Assembly (NCBI RefSeq): GCF_016756775.1
Contig: NZ_JAERMU010000018.1
Location: 36,569 to 100,568, forward strand
Direction: 5' to 3'
DNA from: Dryocola clanedunensis subsp. sulfonylureivorans
GTDB taxonomy: Bacteria; Pseudomonadota; Gammaproteobacteria; Enterobacterales; Enterobacteriaceae
Length of the DNA stretch: 64,000 bases
Positions 26,074-36,135 of this stretch are shown in pieces. Every line of letters begins with the position of its first letter. Position 1 is the stretch's first letter. The position numbers and the translations under genes were made by a program. Below the pieces are notes generated by a model that saw nothing but the letters and a program-made list of their open reading frames with translations, made no database searches and had not been told where the DNA came from.

Positions 26074-26106
26074 AAACCCGCTTAAGGATGCGGGTTTGTT
26101 GTTTTT
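26074..26106 (+). terminator. Third hairpin with T-rich tail before the gluconate dehydrogenase genes
   Basis: AAACCCGC/GCGGGTTT followed by GTTGTTTTT. It could end a transcript starting between 25940 and 26074. The remaining gap 26107-26414 is AT-rich, contains no gene and must carry the promoter of the downstream operon. Confidence 0.65.
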
Positions 26107-26414
26107 AGCCCCTGCAATTTTCCCGCCATGTGACGGGAAACCCTGATCCAGATCAATTTTATAAGCATTTAATTTACAAATGAACAACATATATTTACAA
26201 AGCTAATTTTAAATTTAAATATTTAAAATCAATTGGATGGTGTGCTTTTGTTGCTGTAATGTTACCGATAACGCCAAAAACCTCGCGATCTTATCCGCAC
26301 TTTTCTGCATTGCATTCAGCTCAAAAAAGGTTAGTTTCTTTTGTATAACAAAAGAACCCTTAGCAGGGTAACTAATTTGAGTTACCCCTTTGGTACAAGC
26401 TGACAGGAAGCGTT

Positions 26415-27140
26415 ATGAGCAACAATGGAAACGAGGATGTCCCCTCAAGACGTCGTTTTTTACAACAAACCCTCTCACTGATCCCACTGGCTGCGGCTGG
26501 TAGCGGTCTGGTGTCACTGAGCAGCGCGGCTGCGCCTGGTAAAACAGAAGGCGTGAGCGCGCACTATGTGCCGACCTTCTTCAACAATGACGAATGGGCG
26601 TTCGTGCTTGCGGTAACTGACCGTTTGATCCCTGAAGATGAAAATGGGCCCGGTGCGGTCAGTGAAGGCGTGCCGGTATTTATCGATAAGCAGATGGAAC
26701 TCCCTTACGGCTACGGTCATCTGTGGTACATGCAGGGGCCGTTTGCCACTGCGGAACCCGAGCTTGGCTATCAGTCCAGCCTGGTGCCACGCGAAACATG
26801 GCGACGCGGCATCAAGGCGGTGAACGCCTGGTGCAAAAAAGAGTTTCAGAAAAGCTTTGCTGAACTCAGCCATCAGCAGCAGGAAGATGTCCTGCATCAG
26901 CTCGAAGGCGGCAAACTGACCTTTGAAGAGGTGCCGGGTGGCCTGTTCTTCACGCAGATGCTGGAGAACACCAAAGAAGGCTATCTGGCCGATCCGCTCC
27001 ACGGCGGCAACCAGACGCTGGCATCGTGGAAAATGATTGGTTTCCCGGGCGCTCGCGCCGATTACCAGCAGGTGATGGATAACCCTAATAAACCGTATCC
27101 GCTCGGGCCGGTCAGTATTTCAGGGAAGAGGAGCGTATAA
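26415..27140 (+). CDS. Gluconate 2-dehydrogenase, subunit 3 (gamma)
   Basis: The 241-residue protein has a twin-arginine signal (SRRRFLQ at about residues 11-17, cleavage near residue 39) followed by the gluconate_2-dh3 domain (FFNNDEWAFVLAVTDRLIPE, HQQQEDVLHQLEGGKL, PGARADYQQV). It is the small Tat-exported subunit that escorts the flavoprotein to the periplasm. AGGAAG precedes the start. It is the first gene of a tight three-gene operon (two-base gap to the next). Confidence 0.92.
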   Translation: MSNNGNEDVPSRRRFLQQTLSLIPLAAAGSGLVSLSSAAAPGKTEGVSAHYVPTFFNNDEWAFVLAVTDRLIPEDENGPGAVSEGVPVFIDKQMELPYGYGHLWYMQGPFATAEPELGYQSSLVPRETWRRGIKAVNAWCKKEFQKSFAELSHQQQEDVLHQLEGGKLTFEEVPGGLFFTQMLENTKEGYLADPLHGGNQTLASWKMIGFPGARADYQQVMDNPNKPYPLGPVSISGKRSV

Positions 27141-27142
27141 CC

Positions 27143-28918
27143 GTGGCGATTAAAAAAGAACCCGTAGATGTGGTGATCGTTGGCTTCGGCTGGACCGGAT
27201 CGCTGATGGCGATGGAGCTGGCCGATACAGGGCTTAAAATTCTGGCACTGGAGCGCGGAGAAGCGCGCGACACCTACCCTGACTTCGCTTACCCTCGTAT
27301 TGCTGATGAGCTGACCTACGGCATTCGTCTGAAGCTATTCCAGAATGCTTCTAAAGAGACGGTCACCGTGCGTCACAAACAATCCGACACCGCGATGCCG
27401 TACCGTCGTTTTGGCTCTTTCCTGCCAGGCGACGGCGTCGGCGGTGCGGGTTCGCACTGGAACGGCATGTTGTGGCGTCCGCTAAAAGCGGATATCAAAA
27501 TGCGCAGCACGGTGATTGAAAAATATGGCGCGGATTTCATCCCCGCGGATATGACGGTGCAGGATTATCCCTTCAGCTATGAAGAGATGGAGCCTTTCTT
27601 CGATAAATTCGAGAAAATTTGCGGCACGGCGGGCCAGGCAGGGAACGTGCAGGGCAAAATCCTCGAAGGCGGTAACCCGTTCGAGGCCGAACGCCAGAAT
27701 GCCTATCCAACCAAAGCGCTCAAGCAGCAGTATGCAGGCATGTTATTCAGCAAGGCGGCAAAAGAGCTGGGTTACCATCCTTTCCCGGTGCCGGCTGCTA
27801 ACTGTAGCGAACCCTGGACCAACCCGTACGGCGTCCAGCTTGGCGTCTGCAACTACTGTGGTTTCTGCGAGCGCTTCGGCTGCTTTAACTCATCCAAAGC
27901 GTCGCCGCAATCCTGTGTTATCCCCGCGCTTAAGCGACACGATAATTTCGAGCTGCGTACCCAGTCGCATGTGCTGCGTGTTAACACTGACTCCACGGGT
28001 ACCAAAGCCACAGGTGTGACCTACATCGACGCCAACGGGCAGGAGGTCGAGCAGCCGGCGAATCTGGTCGTGCTGAGCGCCTTCCAGCTGCACAACGTCC
28101 GTTTGCTGCTGCTGTCACAGATCGGCAAGCCTTACGATCCCGTCACGGGTGAGGGTGTGGTAGGGCGTAACTACGCCTATCAAATGAACGGCGGTATCTC
28201 GCTCTATTTTGGTAAAGACACTGACTTCAACCCGTTCGCCGCGACCGGCACCACCGGCATGTATATCGACGAATTTAACGCCGAGAATTTCGACCACTCC
28301 GCGCTTGGCTTTATCGGCGGGTCGACCATTTCCGCCACCACGACCGGCGGACGCCCGATTCAGCAGATGAATACGCCAGCGGATGCGCCGAAGTGGGGTT
28401 CAGGCTGGAAAAAGGCCATCAAAGACAGCTACCTGCATACCATGAGCGTCGGCGCTTCCGGGTCGGTCATGCCGTACAAGCAGTGTTACCTTGACCTCGA
28501 TCCGACCTATAAGGATCTGCATGGCCAGCCCCTGCTGCGAATGACCTTCGACTGGCAGCCAAACGAACTGAAAATGACCCACTTCACCGGGATGAAAGCG
28601 GAGGAAATCGTTAAACAGATTAACCCGCCGCGCTACCAGATGGGCTTTAAATGGATGGATGCGCATTACGATGTGCGGCCTTATCAGTCCACGCACACCA
28701 CCGGCGGTGCGGTCATGGGGGACAATCCAAAAACCAGCGTCGTGAACAAATATATGCAGAGCTGGGACGTGCCGAACGTCTTTGTTCTGGGGGCATGCTG
28801 TTTCCCTCAGAACCTTGCGTACAACCCAACCGGGATTGTCGGCGCCACCGCACTGTTTGCCGCTCACGCGATTCGCACGCAGTATTTAGCTAATCCTGGA
28901 CCATTGGTTCAGGCCTGA
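27143..28918 (+). CDS. Gluconate 2-dehydrogenase flavoprotein (alpha), GMC oxidoreductase
   Basis: The 591-residue protein has an FAD-binding Rossmann motif (VIVGFGWTGSLMAMELADTG), a FLPGDGVGGAGSHWNG segment and the C-terminal GMC block (HTTGGAVMGDN, QNLAYNPTGIVGATALFAAH). A Cys-rich stretch, GVCNYCGFCERFGCF, around residues 235-249 is typical of this family and may hold an Fe-S cluster. It oxidises D-gluconate (or 2-ketogluconate in related enzymes) in the periplasm. It starts with GTG at 27143, two bases after the preceding stop. Exact substrate is not shown by sequence. Confidence 0.92.
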   Translation: MAIKKEPVDVVIVGFGWTGSLMAMELADTGLKILALERGEARDTYPDFAYPRIADELTYGIRLKLFQNASKETVTVRHKQSDTAMPYRRFGSFLPGDGVGGAGSHWNGMLWRPLKADIKMRSTVIEKYGADFIPADMTVQDYPFSYEEMEPFFDKFEKICGTAGQAGNVQGKILEGGNPFEAERQNAYPTKALKQQYAGMLFSKAAKELGYHPFPVPAANCSEPWTNPYGVQLGVCNYCGFCERFGCFNSSKASPQSCVIPALKRHDNFELRTQSHVLRVNTDSTGTKATGVTYIDANGQEVEQPANLVVLSAFQLHNVRLLLLSQIGKPYDPVTGEGVVGRNYAYQMNGGISLYFGKDTDFNPFAATGTTGMYIDEFNAENFDHSALGFIGGSTISATTTGGRPIQQMNTPADAPKWGSGWKKAIKDSYLHTMSVGASGSVMPYKQCYLDLDPTYKDLHGQPLLRMTFDWQPNELKMTHFTGMKAEEIVKQINPPRYQMGFKWMDAHYDVRPYQSTHTTGGAVMGDNPKTSVVNKYMQSWDVPNVFVLGACCFPQNLAYNPTGIVGATALFAAHAIRTQYLANPGPLVQA

Positions 28919-28933
28919 CAGGGAAGGATGCAG

Positions 28934-30220
28934 ATGAAATTTCAATGGAAAACGCGACTTTCTTTGTTGGCTCTGGCTACGCTTTGCAGCGCAGCGGCAC
29001 ACAGTGAAGCGCCCGCCACCGGGCAGCAGCTGGCGGCAGCAGGTGACTGTATTGCCTGTCACACGGCCACCGGCGGTCAACCATTTGCCGGGGGGCTGAA
29101 AATGTCCACGCCGGTAGGGGCGGTTTACTCTACCAACATCACGCCGGACAAGCCGACCGGTATCGGTGAATACAGCTATGACGATTTTGTGAAAGCTGTG
29201 CGGGGCGGCGTGGCGAAAGATGGTCATAACCTTTATCCGGCAATGCCGTACACATCGTTTTCGAAAATATCCGATGAGGATATGCACTTGCTGTATGACT
29301 ACTTTATGAACCAGGTTAAGCCAGTGAACCAGGCCAATAAAGACAGTGATATCCCGTGGCCGCTGAACATGCGCTGGCCGCTGTCGATGTGGAATCTGGT
29401 CTTCCATAACGACGATGCGTTCCAGCCTGAGAAAGGGCAAAGCGCACAGTGGAATCGCGGGGCCTATCTGGTGCAGGGGCTGGGGCACTGTGGTTCCTGC
29501 CATACGCCGCGCGGCATCGGTTTCCAGGAAAAAGCGCTCGATCAGCACGATGATGCCTGGCTGACAGGCGGTACGCTGGAAGACTGGCATGCGCCGGATC
29601 TGACGGGTAACGTTAAAGATGGGCTGGGCCGCTGGTCTGAACAAGAGATAGTTGAGTTCCTGAAAACCGGCCACACGGATGGCAGTATGGCGTTTGGTTC
29701 GATGAGTGATGTGGTGGTCGACAGCACTCAGCATCTGAGCGATGAGGATCTTAAAGCGATAGCGGTCTACCTGAAGTCGCTTAAGTCTTCCGATCCGAAA
29801 GCAGTGGCGCCGCAGGCGGACACCGCGACGGCCATGGCGCTGACGAAAGGAGACATGAGCAAGCCGGGGGCGCAGGAATATATGGATAACTGTGCCGCCT
29901 GCCACCGTATCGACGGCAAGGGCTATGCCAAAACCTTCCCGGCGCTGGCGCACAACTCCGCCGTGCTCAGCGATGACCCGTCATCTCTGATTAGCGTAGT
30001 GCTGCGCGGCGGTAAGGCACCAGTAACCGAAGGGGCGGTAACCGGTCTGGCGATGCCTGATTTTGCCTGGCGTCTGGATGACAAGCAGATGGCAAATCTT
30101 TTAACCTTCGTGCGCAGTGGCTGGGGTAACAATGCACCAGCGGTGACCGCAGAACAGGTTAAAGATATCCGTAAAAATCTGCCGGCGGTGGAAGACAAAG
30201 GTGTAGCGAAAGCGCAGTAA
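28934..30220 (+). CDS. Gluconate 2-dehydrogenase cytochrome c subunit (beta)
   Basis: The 428-residue protein has a signal peptide (about 1-25) and three c-type haem motifs, CIACH (residue 39), CGSCH and CAACH, the hallmark of the triple-haem subunit of membrane dehydrogenases. It passes electrons from the flavoprotein to ubiquinone. ATG 28934 is preferred over ATG 28928 because the GGGAAGG site would otherwise touch the start codon. It is the last gene of the operon. Confidence 0.9.
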   Translation: MKFQWKTRLSLLALATLCSAAAHSEAPATGQQLAAAGDCIACHTATGGQPFAGGLKMSTPVGAVYSTNITPDKPTGIGEYSYDDFVKAVRGGVAKDGHNLYPAMPYTSFSKISDEDMHLLYDYFMNQVKPVNQANKDSDIPWPLNMRWPLSMWNLVFHNDDAFQPEKGQSAQWNRGAYLVQGLGHCGSCHTPRGIGFQEKALDQHDDAWLTGGTLEDWHAPDLTGNVKDGLGRWSEQEIVEFLKTGHTDGSMAFGSMSDVVVDSTQHLSDEDLKAIAVYLKSLKSSDPKAVAPQADTATAMALTKGDMSKPGAQEYMDNCAACHRIDGKGYAKTFPALAHNSAVLSDDPSSLISVVLRGGKAPVTEGAVTGLAMPDFAWRLDDKQMANLLTFVRSGWGNNAPAVTAEQVKDIRKNLPAVEDKGVAKAQ

Positions 30221-30251
30221 CTCGCCTGAATCAGCGACTTTGACTAACAAC

Positions 30252-30282
30252 AAACCCCACATCGCGTGGGGTTTATTTTTTT
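30252..30282 (+). terminator. Intrinsic terminator of the gluconate dehydrogenase operon
   Basis: AAACCCCAC/GTGGGGTTT stem followed by ATTTTTTT. The following 230 bases are AT-rich with no gene seen. Confidence 0.9.
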
Positions 30283-30514
30283 AGGAGCTGCAGATTTGTA
30301 ACACGGAGGGTTATTCACACGACGAGTGTGATTATTATTTTACTTTGATGGAAAAAATACGCTTAATTATTAACGTATTGATAACGTAAAGGGCGGGAGA
30401 ATAGATGAAAAATATTATTGTCAGATAAAATAATTAAAAAAATCTGATCGGCTAGAGTTCCCTTCTTAATCATGCTGTACTTCCGCCATCATTTCCTTTG
30501 CTGTCCGCTCTCTA

Positions 30515-31294
30515 ATGTTCCAGTATTATCTCATAAACGACACCGTTGAATTCTGGCCTGAACGACATCAGCTTATTGTCAAAGCTCCTGTGCCCAGGAC
30601 GCTGAACCTGAATGTACCGACAAGCCGCTGCCTGCTGCTCCTTATCGAGCAGAGACCGCAGGCTGTCATGCAGCGAGATTTTTACAGCTATGTGTGGGGA
30701 GAGCAGGGGCGAAAAGTATCGGTAAACGCGCTATATCAAAACATAGCCTTACTCAGGAAGCACTTCCGACTCCTTGATATCGCCCTGGAAAATATTGTCG
30801 TCACCTTACCTAAGCAGGGTTTCCAGTTAAATGAAACGCTGGAAATAGAAGAAATCACGATTGTTGAAGAAGACATATCAACGGCGCTGTTGGACCACGT
30901 TAATGACGCTGTTCAATCACCCGTATTGGAAAAGGTTGAACGCTTTCCTGGACGCCAGATTGCTTATGTCATCGCTATACTGCTGCTGATTCTTCTGCTG
31001 AGCGTAACGTTCATTTTGGGTAACAAAATTGGCTTCGAAATTTCTACGCCGCGCTACCATACTGAATATTTTAATTTGACGACAAAAAATGGCTGCCATT
31101 ACTTTATTAACAAAAAAGACGGCTCATTTGACCTGAACAGTATTAATAAAAGCATCGAAGCGCAATGCAATACCAATCCATATGTTTATATATCGTTAAA
31201 TGAATACAGCGCTGCGAGTTCTGTTCTGGTATGTAAAAATTCAATCAATGATGATGAACCTGATTGCAGCATCTATACATTTATCAAAAGGTAA
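30515..31294 (+). CDS. CadC/ToxR-type membrane-bound winged-helix regulator (MarT-like)
   Basis: The 259-residue protein has an N-terminal OmpR-type winged helix (residues about 5-105: CLLLLIEQRPQAVMQRDFYS, VSVNALYQNIALLRKHF, VVTLPKQGFQL), one membrane helix (about 149-168) and a periplasmic part with four Cys that could form disulfides. This is the plan of CadC, ToxR and MarT, which sense periplasmic cues and bind DNA directly. The next gene encodes a small membrane partner. No obvious target operon is adjacent apart from the LuxR gene. No strong ribosome-binding site is seen. Confidence 0.82.
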   Translation: MFQYYLINDTVEFWPERHQLIVKAPVPRTLNLNVPTSRCLLLLIEQRPQAVMQRDFYSYVWGEQGRKVSVNALYQNIALLRKHFRLLDIALENIVVTLPKQGFQLNETLEIEEITIVEEDISTALLDHVNDAVQSPVLEKVERFPGRQIAYVIAILLLILLLSVTFILGNKIGFEISTPRYHTEYFNLTTKNGCHYFINKKDGSFDLNSINKSIEAQCNTNPYVYISLNEYSAASSVLVCKNSINDDEPDCSIYTFIKR

Positions 31295-31300
31295 CGCGTG

Positions 31301-31774
31301 ATGAAGAAGAGGGTGTTTATTACGGTCGTTATTTTTAACGTTATCTTGATGGCATATATTGCATTACTTTCACTTCATCAGTATCGAAGTACCCATTTGT
31401 CATGTCAGGGCGAGTTTTCAGGTTTTAATGATGGCGACTTTATTAAAAACAAATTGTATCTTAACTTCTTTGGCGATAGAGGGAGCAACTTCCTGGATGG
31501 CGAACTGACCAATGGGGCTGGCGAAAAAAAGAAAGTCCGTCTGTATTATAAGTTTCAACTAATCCGTAAAGGGAATAATTACTCTGTCATTAAGCAGACA
31601 CCGGCATCTCTTGCGGGTAACGAAGTTAACGAAGCTTCTCTCAAACCTCTTTTCCCGGAGTATATGACCGGAGAGGATAAGGATGGAATTATCACGCTGT
31701 ATCGCGTTTCAGCGTCATCTTTTATCATCAGTAACTCCTATTTACCGGTATTCTATTGTCATATCACTGAATAG
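31301..31774 (+). CDS. FidL-like membrane-anchored partner protein
   Basis: The 157-residue protein has one N-terminal membrane helix (about residues 5-25) and a periplasmic domain (SCQGEFSGFNDGDFIKNKLY, LYYKFQLIRKGNNYSVIKQT). It is placed six bases after a MarT-like regulator, like FidL after MarT in Salmonella SPI-3 and ToxS after ToxR, so it may modulate that regulator. The family link rests on size, topology and context. ATG 31301 is preferred to the GTG at 31298. Confidence 0.65.
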   Translation: MKKRVFITVVIFNVILMAYIALLSLHQYRSTHLSCQGEFSGFNDGDFIKNKLYLNFFGDRGSNFLDGELTNGAGEKKKVRLYYKFQLIRKGNNYSVIKQTPASLAGNEVNEASLKPLFPEYMTGEDKDGIITLYRVSASSFIISNSYLPVFYCHITE

Positions 31775-31876
31775 CATAGCTGACATGTGCCTTGCGCTAT
31801 ACCTTCCTGTGTCATACCACGGCTGTCTGTAGCAATGTGGATGCTGCGTTGTCAGCTTCGCTATAGGTGGTCAATA

Positions 31877-32446
31877 TTAATTTGATAAACGATAGCGTAA
31901 CACCGTCCGAAACTGTCCGTAAATGGCTATCGATCTGGCATTGAGCTTCGTCAGACCTAATTTTTGCAGCGCATTTTTTTTATGTGCACTGACGGTTATT
32001 TCAGAAATCTCCATCTCCCGGGAGATGAGTTTTTTGTTTTTCCCCTCCAGTAAACTGTTCATTACCTCCATTTCCCGGGCGGTCAACCCTTTAAACCATG
32101 ATATTTCTCTCACCCGCAGTGTTTTTATAATCCTTGGTAAATAATGTAGCGCAATGTTTTTAGGAACAATGCCATGCGCCCACATCAAATGATTATATTG
32201 ACCCACTGCGGCATCAATAAAGTAGATACAATTGAGACGGTGTTTATATGTCGTTAAAATGATTTGCTGTGCGGCCAGGGTATCGCTGACTGAAATCAGA
32301 GTGATCTCATTATTTAAAAAGCAGAGATCATCTTCAGTGACAACAGCTTTCACAGGATCAATTACGTGGATGTCATAACCCAGTAGCGAAAGGCATGCTA
32401 CCGTGCCCAGGAAGAAATAGCTGTCGTCAGAAAATAGAGTAATCAT
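31877..32446 (-). CDS. LuxR-type response regulator-like transcription factor
   Basis: The 189-residue protein has a LuxR/GerE helix-turn-helix at the C-terminus (GLTAREMEVMNSLLEGKNKK, EISEITVSAHKKNALQKLGL). The N-terminal part lacks the phospho-acceptor Asp pattern of true receiver domains, as in fimbrial and capsule regulators of the CsgD/RcsA-like group. The start is taken as ATG 32446; a TTG 17 codons upstream is possible. Convergent with the FidL-like gene. The target is unknown. Confidence 0.75.
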   Translation of the reverse strand: MITLFSDDSYFFLGTVACLSLLGYDIHVIDPVKAVVTEDDLCFLNNEITLISVSDTLAAQQIILTTYKHRLNCIYFIDAAVGQYNHLMWAHGIVPKNIALHYLPRIIKTLRVREISWFKGLTAREMEVMNSLLEGKNKKLISREMEISEITVSAHKKNALQKLGLTKLNARSIAIYGQFRTVLRYRLSN

Positions 32447-32989
32447 ATTCGCTACTGCTTTCCTGAAATGATTTTGCAACACCGTAACCCGGCACAAGAA
32501 AGAGTGTCAGAAAGCTACCGGCCAGCATTTTCATCCTGCTGTCATCGGCGGGTACGAAGGTCGCAAATGAAAATACTGGAACATACGCTGTTCAGCATGG
32601 CGATTTGATGAAGGATAGGGCAGAAAAAGCAGGCGCTAAAGCTAATGTAATGTAATCAGTAATTGATTAAATATAAAAAGTTTCGGGGTGTACTGTGTTC
32701 CAGACATCTTGTGCCTTAACAAGGCAATGTCTTCTTATTTAATCCTTATGAATCAGCCGGGTATGAGTTGATTGCAGATTATTTCTTGGGCCGTTAATGA
32801 AGGCTTTATGTTAGAGGGGGCGAAGGCTCAGGCTGAGAGGGGAGAGATCTTAATCAACAATTGAAATCTATTTTAATATTTTAAAAAGAGTATGAACAAA
32901 CTGAAAGCCTGGCTCCCAGGAGCGTATCAGCGGCATAACGTTGTAGTAAAAAGTTACGCGATTCACCTGCCCGCTGTGCTCAGGCTTAA
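32447..32989. other. Gene-poor AT-rich gap
   Basis: About 540 bases hold no gene I can support. A 42-codon frame at 32892-33020 runs through the glyS terminator and is not accepted. The region must hold the promoter of the LuxR-type gene. Confidence 0.6.
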
Positions 32990-33012
32990 AAAAACCCGCC
33001 GAAGCGGGTTCT
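32988..33012 (-). terminator. Intrinsic terminator of glyQS
   Basis: On the minus strand AACCCGC-TTCG-GCGGGTT is followed by a T run, 15 bases after the glyS stop. Confidence 0.85.
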
Positions 33013-33026
33013 TTAACTGAGACAGC

Positions 33027-35096
33027 TTATTGCAGCAGGGAGATATCCGCTACCTGCAGGAACAGCTCGCGCAGCTTGGAGAGCAGCGTCAGGCGGTTGA
33101 TACGCAGGTCTTTATCTTCTGCGTTAACCATCACCTTCTCGAAGAACTCATCAACCGGCTCACGCAGGTTAGCTAACTCTTCCAGTGCTTCCTGGTAGCG
33201 GCCTTCTGCGAAGAACGGCTCCAGCTTATCGCGCAGCACAACCAGGTTGGTGGCCAGGCGGATCTCTTCAGCCTCTTTCAGGACGGACGCGTGGACATGG
33301 TCATTCAGCTGTTCGTCAGACTTCGCCAGAATGTTGGACACGCGCTTATTAGCGGCTGCCAGGGCTGCTGCCGCTTCCAGAGTACGGAAGTGGGAGACAG
33401 CCTTCATGCGGGCATCGAAATCGGCTGGCTTGGTTGGACGACGTGCCAGCACGGCCTGGATGGTATCCACGCTGTGGCCCTCTTCCTGATACCAGGCGCG
33501 GAAACGGCCCAGCATAAAGTCGATAACCTCATCCACCACCTTCTCGTTGGTCAGCTTGCTGCCGTACAGGCGCACGGCCTCTTCGGTCAGGGTCTGCAGA
33601 TCCAGCGGCAGGTTCTTCTCAACGATGATGCGCAGCACGCCGAGGGCGGCACGACGCAGAGCAAACGGGTCTTTGTCGCCTTTAGGGTGCTGGCCGATGC
33701 CGAAGATACCCGCGAGGGTGTCCATCTTATCGGCGATAGCCACGGCGCAGGCAACCAGGTTGGACGGCAGCTCGTCACCCGCGAAGCGCGGCTGATACTG
33801 TTCGTTCAGCGCAACGGCTACGTCTTCCGCTTCGCCGTCGTGACGCGCGTAGTGCATGCCCATCACGCCCTGGGTGTCGGTGAACTCGAAGACCATATTG
33901 GTCATCAGGTCGCACTTGGACAGCAGGCCCGCGCGGGTTGCGTGGTTCACGTCAGCGCCAATCTGTCCGGCAATCCAGCCGGAAAGGGCTTCGATGCGGT
34001 TGGTCTTGTCGCGCAGCGTACCGAGCTCTTTCTGGAACAGAACGGTTTCCAGACGCGGCAGGTTGTCTTCCAGACGCTTCTTACGGTCGGAATTAAAGAA
34101 GAACTCCGCATCCGCCAGACGTGGGCGCACAACCTTCTCGTTGCCGGAGATAATCTGCACCGGATCTTTCGACTCGATGTTGGCCACGAAGATAAAGTTT
34201 GGCAGCAGCTTGCCGTCGTTAGCGTATACCGGGAAGTACTTCTGGTCACCCTTCATGGTGTGAACCAGCGCTTCCGCAGGCACGGCGAGGAATTTCTCTT
34301 CGAATTTTGCCGTCAGCACCACTGGCCACTCAACCAGCGAGGTCACTTCTTCCAGCAGGCTTTCGCTCAGATCGGCATTGCCGCCGATTTTGCGTGCCGC
34401 TTCTTCAGCACCCTGCTTGATGACCGCTTTACGCTGTTCGTAGTCGGCGATGACTTTGCCGCGCTCCAGCAGGATCTGCGGATACTGGTCAGCGTTATCG
34501 ATGGTGAATTCTGGCTCGCCCATAAAGCGGTGGCCGCGAATTACGCGATCGGATGCGATGCCGAGGATAGTTGCCGGGATAACTTCTTCGCCCAGCAGCA
34601 GGGTCACGGTGTGAACCGGACGCACGAACTGAGTCGTGTTATCGCCCCAGCGCATCAGTTTTGGAATGGGCAGCTTGCCCAGCGCGGTGGTAATCATCGC
34701 TGGCAGCAGCGCCTGAACGCTTTCGCCTTTGACGTGCGCGCGGTACATCAGCCATTCGCCTTTGTCCGTTACCAGACGCTCGGCCCGATCGACGGTGATG
34801 CCGCAGCCGCGAGCCCAGCCTTCTGCGGCCTTGCTCGGCTTGCCTTCGGCATCAAACGCAGCGGAAATGGCCGGGCCACGCTTTTCAACTTCGCGATCCG
34901 GCTGGGAAGCGGCCAGGTTAGCGATTTTCAGCGCCAGACGACGCGGAGCCGCAAACCATTTCACTTCGCCGTGGGCGACGTTAGCCGCATCCAGCTCCGC
35001 CGTTACGTTCGCAGCAAAGGATTCCGCCAGGCTGCGCAGGGCTTTTGGTGGCAGCTCTTCAGTGCCGATCTCCACCAGAAAAGTTTTTTCAGACAT
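33027..35096 (-). CDS. glyS: Glycine-tRNA ligase beta subunit
   Basis: The 689-residue protein equals the E. coli length, starting [20 protein letters not shown]. It contains [20 protein letters not shown], the HD-like region [20 protein letters not shown] and a C-terminal DALR-type anticodon-binding region. With GlyQ it charges tRNA-Gly as an alpha2beta2 enzyme. It lies nine bases after glyQ, and the two are co-transcribed. Confidence 0.98.
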   Translation of the reverse strand: MSEKTFLVEIGTEELPPKALRSLAESFAANVTAELDAANVAHGEVKWFAAPRRLALKIANLAASQPDREVEKRGPAISAAFDAEGKPSKAAEGWARGCGITVDRAERLVTDKGEWLMYRAHVKGESVQALLPAMITTALGKLPIPKLMRWGDNTTQFVRPVHTVTLLLGEEVIPATILGIASDRVIRGHRFMGEPEFTIDNADQYPQILLERGKVIADYEQRKAVIKQGAEEAARKIGGNADLSESLLEEVTSLVEWPVVLTAKFEEKFLAVPAEALVHTMKGDQKYFPVYANDGKLLPNFIFVANIESKDPVQIISGNEKVVRPRLADAEFFFNSDRKKRLEDNLPRLETVLFQKELGTLRDKTNRIEALSGWIAGQIGADVNHATRAGLLSKCDLMTNMVFEFTDTQGVMGMHYARHDGEAEDVAVALNEQYQPRFAGDELPSNLVACAVAIADKMDTLAGIFGIGQHPKGDKDPFALRRAALGVLRIIVEKNLPLDLQTLTEEAVRLYGSKLTNEKVVDEVIDFMLGRFRAWYQEEGHSVDTIQAVLARRPTKPADFDARMKAVSHFRTLEAAAALAAANKRVSNILAKSDEQLNDHVHASVLKEAEEIRLATNLVVLRDKLEPFFAEGRYQEALEELANLREPVDEFFEKVMVNAEDKDLRINRLTLLSKLRELFLQVADISLLQ

Positions 35097-35105
35097 GCCT
35101 GCCTC

Positions 35106-36017
35106 TTAGTTTTTCTTATTGCACATCGGGAAGCCAAGCGCTTCACGGGAAGCGTAGTAGGCTTCGGCCACGGCTTTGGTCAGCGTACGAATACGCAGAA
35201 TGTAGCGCTGACGCTCGGTTACCGAGATGGCTTTACGCGCATCCAGCAGGTTAAAGCTGTGAGCGGCTTTCAGAATGCGTTCGTAAGCAGGCAGCGGCAG
35301 CGGGTTTTCCAGCGCCAGCAGATGCTGGGCTTCTTTCTCATACTGCTCGAAGCAGGAGAACAGGAAATCCACGTCGGCGTGTTCGAAGTTATAGGTTGAT
35401 TGCTCAACTTCATTCTGGTGGAACACGTCGCCGTAGGTGGTTTTACCCAGCGGGCCGTCGCTCCACACCAGATCGTAAACGCTGTCCACGCCCTGAATGT
35501 ACATGGCCAGACGCTCTAAGCCGTAGGTGATTTCGCCGGTAACCGGCTTACACTCCAGGCCGCCAACCTGCTGGAAGTAGGTGAACTGCGTCACTTCCAT
35601 GCCGTTGAGCCACACTTCCCAGCCCAGACCCCAGGCACCCAGCGTCGGGTTTTCCCAGTTGTCTTCAACGAAGCGAATATCATGGATGGTTGGGTCCATA
35701 CCCAGCTCTTTAAGAGAACCGAGGTACAGCTCCTGAATATTGTCCGGGGACGGCTTAATCACCACCTGGAACTGATAATAGTGCTGTAAGCGGTTCGGGT
35801 TCTCACCGTAGCGGCCGTCTGTTGGACGACGTGATGGCTGCACATAAGCAGTCGCCATCGGCTCCGGACCTAAAGCCCGCAGGCAGGTCATAGGGTGAGA
35901 GGTGCCGGCGCCAACTTCCATGTCCAAAGGTTGAACAATGGTGCAGCCCTGGCGGGCCCAGTAATCCTGTAAGGTCAGGATCAGGCCTTGAAAGGTCTTG
36001 GTATCAAACTTTTGCAT
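35106..36017 (-). CDS. glyQ: Glycine-tRNA ligase alpha subunit
   Basis: The 303-residue protein matches E. coli GlyQ ([59 protein letters not shown]). It is the catalytic class II subunit that forms glycyl-adenylate. First gene of the glyQS operon. Confidence 0.98.
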   Translation of the reverse strand: MQKFDTKTFQGLILTLQDYWARQGCTIVQPLDMEVGAGTSHPMTCLRALGPEPMATAYVQPSRRPTDGRYGENPNRLQHYYQFQVVIKPSPDNIQELYLGSLKELGMDPTIHDIRFVEDNWENPTLGAWGLGWEVWLNGMEVTQFTYFQQVGGLECKPVTGEITYGLERLAMYIQGVDSVYDLVWSDGPLGKTTYGDVFHQNEVEQSTYNFEHADVDFLFSCFEQYEKEAQHLLALENPLPLPAYERILKAAHSFNLLDARKAISVTERQRYILRIRTLTKAVAEAYYASREALGFPMCNKKN

Positions 36018-36135
36018 GTTGATTTCGCACGCGTTCGAGTGGGTTTAAAGTGAAGCGGCCAGTATACCCGTTGACCGCAAGATATACAGCCTGAATACGC
36101 GCGCAAATCGGGGCTGTTTGCCAACGGTTGCGGCT

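Noticed and set aside
32892..33020. A 42-codon frame beginning MNKLKAWLPGAYQRHN
   Set aside because: It has a weak ribosome-binding site and runs through the glyS terminator hairpin, so its C-terminus is terminator sequence.
33291..35399. A 702-codon plus-strand frame opposite glyS and glyQ
   Set aside because: It is the antisense shadow of high-GC synthetase genes with no recognisable domain; glyS and glyQ explain the region.
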